Shown here: positions 1 through 3,312 of the stretch, piece by piece | How positions within the stretch are numbered: position 1 is the stretch's first letter | How the letters are laid out: every line of letters starts with the position of its first letter | NCBI GenBank assembly: GCA_003497555.1 | Contig: DNNS01000572.1 | Span: forward strand, 16,601 to 21,843 | Source: Spirochaetia bacterium | GTDB taxonomy: Bacteria; Spirochaetota; UBA12135 | Direction: 5' to 3' | Length of the DNA stretch: 5,243 bases | Program-made: the position numbers and the translations under genes | Notes under the pieces: model-generated | The model's database searches: none | The model's input: only the letters and a program-made list of their open reading frames with translations | Told to the model about the DNA's origin: nothing

Positions 1-1189
1 CACCCTGTTTGCTGTAAACAAAATCACTAAGCACGGCGCGTCTTGATTCGGCAAAGCGCCCGGCCGGAAGCGCATTTGCGGCAATCGCATTCAGGTTGGA
101 AAAAACCGCAGCTTCCACTTCCGAGATACGCCCGGCGATTTCAGGTTCGGGAATTTCCGGCAAAACACACGTTATGGCAAAAATTCCGGCATCGGACGGA
201 GTCCAGGAAGAGCAGGAGATTTGTTCTGCTAATTTTTTCTTTTCTTTAATATCCGTATGCAGAATACTGCCTTCGCCGGAACCAAGTGCCGAGGCTAACA
301 GATCAAGCGGATACATGTCGGGACTATAAAAAGACACAGTCTGCCATAAAAAAGACACGCGTATGCCGCGGGCTTTGGGATGCCGGATAACTGCGGTCCG
401 GCGTGTCCAGGGCGGTTCCGGTGCAAACGTAATGTTCTGTGCAGTCTTGCCTTTATATATACCGAATACATTTGTAATATATGCAAGCAGCGCTTCTACA
501 GGAATATCTCCGGATACGCTCAGGATCATATTGGCCGGAATATAGCTGGATTTATACCAGGAAAAAAGTTCTTTGGCAGTAAGACGGGAAAATTTTTCAC
601 GCCATCCGATCACCGGATACCGGTAAGGCTGATGCTCGAAGGAAAAAAGACTGATAAAATTATAAAACACCCGATTCGGATCATCCATATTCATATCGAT
701 TTCACTTAAAATTGAACCCATTTCATTTTTTACATCAGCCGCAGGGAACAGAGGATGAAAAACCAGATCCGCCATACAGGAGAGTGCATTGCTGATATGC
801 GCGGAAAGAACAGTGAAGTGATAGGCTGTATGATCGGATGTGGTATAGGCATTTATATCCCGTCCGCCATAACTTTCAATTTCAGCAGCCAGGGAATCTT
901 TTTGCGGATGATTACTGCTGCCTAAAAACAGGGAATGTTCGAAAAAATGCGATAAACCGCAGCCGTAATAACCCTGCTCATGAATGGAACCGGTTTTTAC
1001 CGCTAAATGTACTGCAGTTAGAGGAACAGAATGATCACAGTTCAGTATCACATGCATGCCGTTAGGTAAAACCGTGTGCAGAGGCAGGGCAGGATTATAA
1101 TTTTTTAATCCGCGGCTGCAACCGGTTAAAAAAAACAGATTTACCAAAATAATAAAAATTGATTTTTGCAGGAATTTGATTTTTTGCAT
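1..1189 (-). CDS. M16 family zinc metallopeptidase, lipoprotein (C-terminus off the left edge)
   Basis: Read from the ATG at 1189 down to base 1, this frame gives 396 codons without a stop and continues off the window. Residues 1-24 form a lipoprotein signal peptide: a short basic start (MQKIKF), a hydrophobic core, and the lipobox LTGC with Cys24 as the probable lipidated residue. The inverted zinc motif HFFEH is at residues 81-85, within GLSHFFEHSLFLG. His81 and His85 would bind zinc and Glu84 would be the catalytic base. Glu163 in SILSEI fits the distal zinc ligand, 77 residues after His85, close to the usual 74-76. The downstream DDP and the conserved INAYTTSDHTAYHF segment (112-125) also fit M16. 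The family cleaves peptides in a clamshell-shaped chamber made of two related domains. The visible part covers the active N-terminal domain and part of the second, so it cannot be said whether this is a single- or double-length member. It is probably anchored on the periplasmic or outer-membrane side; substrate unknown. No other ATG upstream fits, because the only upstream ATG soon meets TAA. Confidence 0.9.
   Translation of the reverse strand, partial: MQKIKFLQKSIFIILVNLFFLTGCSRGLKNYNPALPLHTVLPNGMHVILNCDHSVPLTAVHLAVKTGSIHEQGYYGCGLSHFFEHSLFLGSSNHPQKDSLAAEIESYGGRDINAYTTSDHTAYHFTVLSAHISNALSCMADLVFHPLFPAADVKNEMGSILSEIDMNMDDPNRVFYNFISLFSFEHQPYRYPVIGWREKFSRLTAKELFSWYKSSYIPANMILSVSGDIPVEALLAYITNVFGIYKGKTAQNITFAPEPPWTRRTAVIRHPKARGIRVSFLWQTVSFYSPDMYPLDLLASALGSGEGSILHTDIKEKKKLAEQISCSSWTPSDAGIFAITCVLPEIPEPEIAGRISEVEAAVFSNLNAIAANALPAGRFAESRRAVLSDFVYSKQG
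1128..1135 (-). repeat. T8 homopolymer tract (coding strand) in the M16 signal peptide
   Basis: Read on the minus strand, eight T residues cover Phe19, Phe20 and the start of Leu21 (TTT TTT TTA), directly before the rest of the lipobox. Loss of one T makes the next codon TAA and leaves a 20-residue peptide. It may simply reflect Phe/Leu codon use in a signal peptide. Confidence 0.45.
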
Positions 1190-1195
1190 GGTGAA

Positions 1196-1224
1196 TTTAT
1201 ACCACATTTTGATATATTTTACAA
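1196..1224 (-). promoter_or_regulatory. sigma70-type promoter of the M16 lipoprotein gene
   Basis: On the minus strand, TTGTAA (1224-1219) lies 17 nt before TATAAA (1201-1196). These match the -35 consensus at 4 of 6 and the -10 consensus at 5 of 6 positions. Only six bases, TTCACC, separate the -10 box from the ATG at 1189, so transcription would start on or beside the A of the start codon. No Shine-Dalgarno sequence precedes that ATG, which agrees with a leaderless message. Promoter calls by eye in AT-rich DNA are uncertain. Confidence 0.5.
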
Positions 1225-1236
1225 TTTTTTCATTAT
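1209..1236 (+). promoter_or_regulatory. weak candidate promoter facing right, overlapping the divergent one
   Basis: TTGATA (1209-1214, 5 of 6 matches to the -35) is followed 16 nt later by CATTAT (1231-1236, 4 of 6 matches to the -10). It would start transcription near 1243, a few bases before the ATG at 1249. It overlaps the leftward promoter, so the two could not be occupied together. The surrounding DNA is so AT-rich that chance matches are likely. Confidence 0.25.
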
Positions 1237-1248
1237 GTTTACTAATGC

Positions 1249-1524
1249 ATGAAAATTTCATTGTTAATTGAAGGTAAAACCGAAAAGGTTTTTCTGCCTG
1301 TTTTCCGAAATTTTCTCGCAGGCAGATTGACCGGTCGCATGCCTAAACTTGACCCCTTGATCTATGATGGAAGAATATCAAGTAGGATAAACTTCGCAGG
1401 CATAGTTGAAAACCTTCTCAAATCATCGAACAGGTTGACGAACCGTGCGGAAAAAAGATACCAAACAGTAAGAATTCATATTAAAAAAAGAGTATCCACT
1501 CGGATTGTAAAATTTAAAATCTGA
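1249..1524 (+). pseudogene. N-terminal remnant of a DUF4276-type (TOPRIM-like) protein
   Basis: The frame encodes 91 residues starting MKISLLIEGKTEKVFLP. The (L/V)(I/V)EGKTE block with Glu8 resembles the first TOPRIM motif, and the following GRMPKLDPLIYDGRI (29-43) and VENLL (53-57) resemble the start of DUF4276 proteins, which are normally around 200 residues. From about residue 60 the similarity stops. The tail (RAEKRYQTVRIHIKKR and on) is basic and lacks the family's acidic DxD-type motif, and the frame ends at TGA 1522-1524. No continuation of the domain is visible in the other frames to 1731. No Shine-Dalgarno site precedes the ATG. Intact relatives often sit beside an AAA-type ATPase gene in presumed defence modules; none is here. 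I read it as a truncated, probably non-functional relic. A genuinely short protein is the alternative. The family call is from memory of the motif pattern. Confidence 0.55.
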
Positions 1525-1678
1525 GCATATACAAAAAAGATTATCGGGCTGCACTTCACGCCCCCGGGAAAATTTACCGCGGTTTTCTGCTTTAAATGGA
1601 AGTATTTATTTTATAAATTCCTGCTTACATTTTTTAAAAAGTAAGAATTTATAAGGCAATTTAAATTCAAAATAAGGA
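1525..1678. other. AT-rich non-coding stretch between the remnant and the operon promoter
   Basis: No convincing gene is present. A short GC-rich patch at about 1544-1582 (including CCCCCGGG and CCGCGG) stands out from AT-rich flanks. It can form a small imperfect stem, GGGC 1546-1549 with GCCC 1560-1563, but it lacks a T-run and is not a terminator. The patch may be part of the decayed DNA that followed the DUF4276 remnant. The rest is mainly the hairpin at 1611-1654. Confidence 0.5.
1611..1654. repeat. AT-rich inverted repeat upstream of the operon promoter
   Basis: The left arm is TTATAAATTC plus TTAC (1611-1628, with four extra bases CTGC inside) and the right arm is GTAAGAATTTATAA (1641-1654). 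Arms of 14 matching bases flank ATTTTTTAAAAA, whose core TTTTTAAAAA is itself self-complementary. It ends 24 bp before the -35 box of the promoter at 1679. It could be a regulator binding site, a bend or cruciform element, or a poor bidirectional terminator. The sequence alone does not decide. Confidence 0.55.
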
Positions 1679-1707
1679 TTGACACTTACCGTTAAACAGT
1701 ATAAAAT
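1679..1707 (+). promoter_or_regulatory. strong sigma70-type promoter of the three-gene operon
   Basis: A perfect TTGACA -35 (1679-1684) is followed after exactly 17 nt by TAAAAT (1702-1707), a 5 of 6 match to the -10. The predicted start near 1714 leaves a leader of about 18 nt that includes the ribosome binding site of the next gene. This is the best promoter in the window, and no other convincing one lies before the phosphatase or kinase genes, so all three probably depend on it. Confidence 0.7.
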
Positions 1708-1720
1708 GAATTAAAAATTG

Positions 1721-1727
1721 AAGGGGG
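1721..1727 (+). promoter_or_regulatory. ribosome binding site of the 175-aa gene
   Basis: AAGGGGG ends four bases before the ATG at 1732. It is the only clear Shine-Dalgarno-like sequence in front of any gene in this window, and it fixes this start. It suggests that the 175-aa protein is translated better than the two genes after it. Confidence 0.7.
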
Positions 1728-1731
1728 CAAT

Positions 1732-2259
1732 ATGAGTTTTTTAGAAAATCTGCCTGATACGGTCAGGGAGCATATTAAAAAAATCACAAAAACATCCGGG
1801 CTGCCTGATACCGAAGAATCTGTTGAAAAAATTGCCGAGGCCTGGCTGGAAAAAAAGAAAATTTTTGAAGAAAAAACCGCTGAAGAAAAAATGGAAGAAA
1901 CCGCCGGGTTTGACGCTGATGAAGAACGCGGATGCCTGGTTATGACTTACTCAGGATCTCTGGTCAGTATAGGTCCTAAAAACAACGGTGCGCGTGAAGC
2001 GGTATATACCAGTATCGGACTCCGCCAGGATGTACCGTCCGTATCTTCAAGCAAGGATGCGGTTTTAAAGCAGAATATTGTATGCGATGACATTGTCGCT
2101 TTCTCGAAGGGGCCGGTGAAAAGCACTTCGCAGATTTTTAAAATCGCGGTTTGCAGCGCTGATCTTTCTGCCAAAGAACAGGCAGCCCAGGTTACCCAGG
2201 TTACGCGCATTCTGCAGGATGAATTCCTTAACATTAATAAAACAATTATTTCCGAATAA
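1732..2259 (+). CDS. conserved-looking protein of unknown function, first gene of the kinase/phosphatase operon
   Basis: This encodes 175 residues, and I do not recognise the family. There is no signal peptide or membrane segment, so it is probably cytoplasmic. Residues 1-28 hold a short helical region. Residues 29-58 are a highly charged Glu/Lys-rich stretch (EKIAEAWLEKKKIFEEKTAEEK) likely to be a long helix or coiled coil. Residues 65-175 look like a compact folded domain: alternating beta-type segments (GCLVMTYSGSLVSIGPKNNG, VYTSIGLRQDVP, DIVAFSKGPV, IFKIAVCSADL) and a final helix (EQAAQVTQVTRILQDEFLNI). Codon use matches the neighbours, and the promoter and ribosome binding site are strong, so it is a real gene. 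The phosphatase gene begins 33 nt after its stop. Its place at the head of the operon suggests that it is a substrate, adaptor or regulator of the kinase/phosphatase pair; this is inference from position only. Confidence 0.85.
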   Translation: MSFLENLPDTVREHIKKITKTSGLPDTEESVEKIAEAWLEKKKIFEEKTAEEKMEETAGFDADEERGCLVMTYSGSLVSIGPKNNGAREAVYTSIGLRQDVPSVSSSKDAVLKQNIVCDDIVAFSKGPVKSTSQIFKIAVCSADLSAKEQAAQVTQVTRILQDEFLNINKTIISE

Positions 2260-2267
2260 AAATTCGG
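2252..2267 (+). other. small hairpin over the stop codon of the 175-aa gene
   Basis: CCGAAT (2252-2257) pairs with ATTCGG (2262-2267) around an AAAA loop, covering the TAA stop. No T-run follows, so it is not an intrinsic terminator. It could mark an RNA processing or 3'-end protection site that lowers expression of the downstream genes relative to the first gene, or be chance. Confidence 0.35.
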
Positions 2268-2292
2268 CGCAAATCTTGATCATCCGTAAATT

Positions 2293-3312
2293 ATGAAAAA
2301 AAATAATTTACTGAGGGACATATTATCGGCCGGAAAGAATCCCCGGCTGCCTGATGAAAACCTTCTTCTGGTTTTACTGCGAAAAACCTGTAAAATTCTT
2401 GAAAATGAAAAAGCGCTGATCAGGCCCCTGGACAGACAAAAAAGTCCCGGCGGATTAATCTACTGCCGCCCGGAAATTCCGGCTTTACTGGTACCGGATC
2501 TTCACGGCCGCAGCGGACTGCTGCCGGCTGTACTTTCCCTGCGTTTGGCAGGTGAAAAAACCGTATTTGATATGATAGCAGCAGGCAGTCTGCAGGTGAT
2601 ATGCATGGGCGATGCCTTTCATTCCGAAAACCGCGGAATGCAGCGCTGGAAATCGGCCTGGGATGAATACATCGGCAATTACACAGAACATAATAATATC
2701 GATGAAGAAATGGCGGAAAACCTCTCGGTTCTGCAGATTGTTTTACAGCTGAAATGCGCGTTTCCCGAGTTTTTTCATTTTCTGAAAGGCAACCATGAAA
2801 ATATTTTAAATCGTGAAGACGGCGGGAATTTCCCCTTCCGGAAATTTGCGCAGGAAAGTCATATGACTTTATCATATTTGCGTAAATTTTATCCCGATAC
2901 TGCCGAAGAGATCGGCCGATATGAGCAAAATCTTCCGCTGCTTGCAGCCGGTTCTTTTTTTCTGGTTTCGCATTCCGAGCCCAGGCGTTTTTTCTCTGTT
3001 GACGAAGTCGTCAATTACCGCACCAATGCCGATGTTGTTTTTGGGCTTACCTGGACCGATAACGACGAATCGGAAGAAGGCAGTGTTGAGAAAATGCTGG
3101 AAGTATTTCTTGATTCCCCCCTGCCGCGTTATTATTTCGGAGGGCACAGACCGGCAGGAAATCAGTACAGCATAAGAGCAGCCGGAAAATTTTTTCAATT
3201 CCATAATCCTTCAAAGTCAACGGTTTGTCTGCTGCAGCCTGATCTGCACTTTAACCCGGACCGTGATATTTTCGATATACAGCCTGTCCCGCAGCGGCCT
3301 GATCATGACTGA
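2293..3312 (+). CDS. calcineurin-like (PPP-type) metallophosphatase
   Basis: The 339 residues carry the ordered metal-binding motifs of the calcineurin-like phosphoesterase superfamily: D69-x-H71-G72 in VPDLHGR, G106-D107 with Arg114 in MGDAFHSENRG, GNHE at 166-169, His227 in VSHSEP and G284-H285 in FGGHRP. These normally hold two metal ions and remove phosphate from Ser/Thr phosphoproteins or other phosphoesters. The layout and GNHE motif favour a PPP-like protein phosphatase. Motif I has Pro in place of the usual Gly, and motif II has GDAFHSENRG where PPP enzymes have GDYVDRG, so it is a divergent member, and a nucleotide-type substrate cannot be excluded. Residues 1-65 form an N-terminal extension. 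There is no signal peptide, so it is cytoplasmic. An in-frame TAA at 2287-2289 rules out an earlier start. The ATG at 2293 has no Shine-Dalgarno site and is followed by an A8 run. The kinase start overlaps its stop, so the two are probably made together and act on the same targets. Confidence 0.88.
   Translation: MKKNNLLRDILSAGKNPRLPDENLLLVLLRKTCKILENEKALIRPLDRQKSPGGLIYCRPEIPALLVPDLHGRSGLLPAVLSLRLAGEKTVFDMIAAGSLQVICMGDAFHSENRGMQRWKSAWDEYIGNYTEHNNIDEEMAENLSVLQIVLQLKCAFPEFFHFLKGNHENILNREDGGNFPFRKFAQESHMTLSYLRKFYPDTAEEIGRYEQNLPLLAAGSFFLVSHSEPRRFFSVDEVVNYRTNADVVFGLTWTDNDESEEGSVEKMLEVFLDSPLPRYYFGGHRPAGNQYSIRAAGKFFQFHNPSKSTVCLLQPDLHFNPDRDIFDIQPVPQRPDHD

Noticed and set aside
43..1065. Short plus-strand and mixed frames across the first kilobase
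   Set aside because: They overlap the continuous 396-codon M16 frame on the minus strand, which carries the lipobox and zinc motif.
1700..1705. TATAAA as the -10 box of the operon promoter
   Set aside because: It would leave a 15-nt spacer from TTGACA; TAAAAT at 1702-1707 gives the optimal 17 nt.
2186..2203. Tandem 9-bp repeat CCCAGGTTA in the 175-aa gene, encoding QVTQVT
   Set aside because: Only two copies, in a predicted helix; a small local duplication with no sign of function.
2252..2267. Hairpin at the end of the 175-aa gene as a transcription terminator
   Set aside because: The stem has only 6 bp and is not followed by a T-run, and the next gene starts 33 nt downstream in the same direction.
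2420..2875. A 151-codon reading frame on the minus strand inside the phosphatase gene
   Set aside because: It is antisense to a gene with clear metal-binding motifs, has no recognisable family, and has low-complexity composition typical of a shadow frame.
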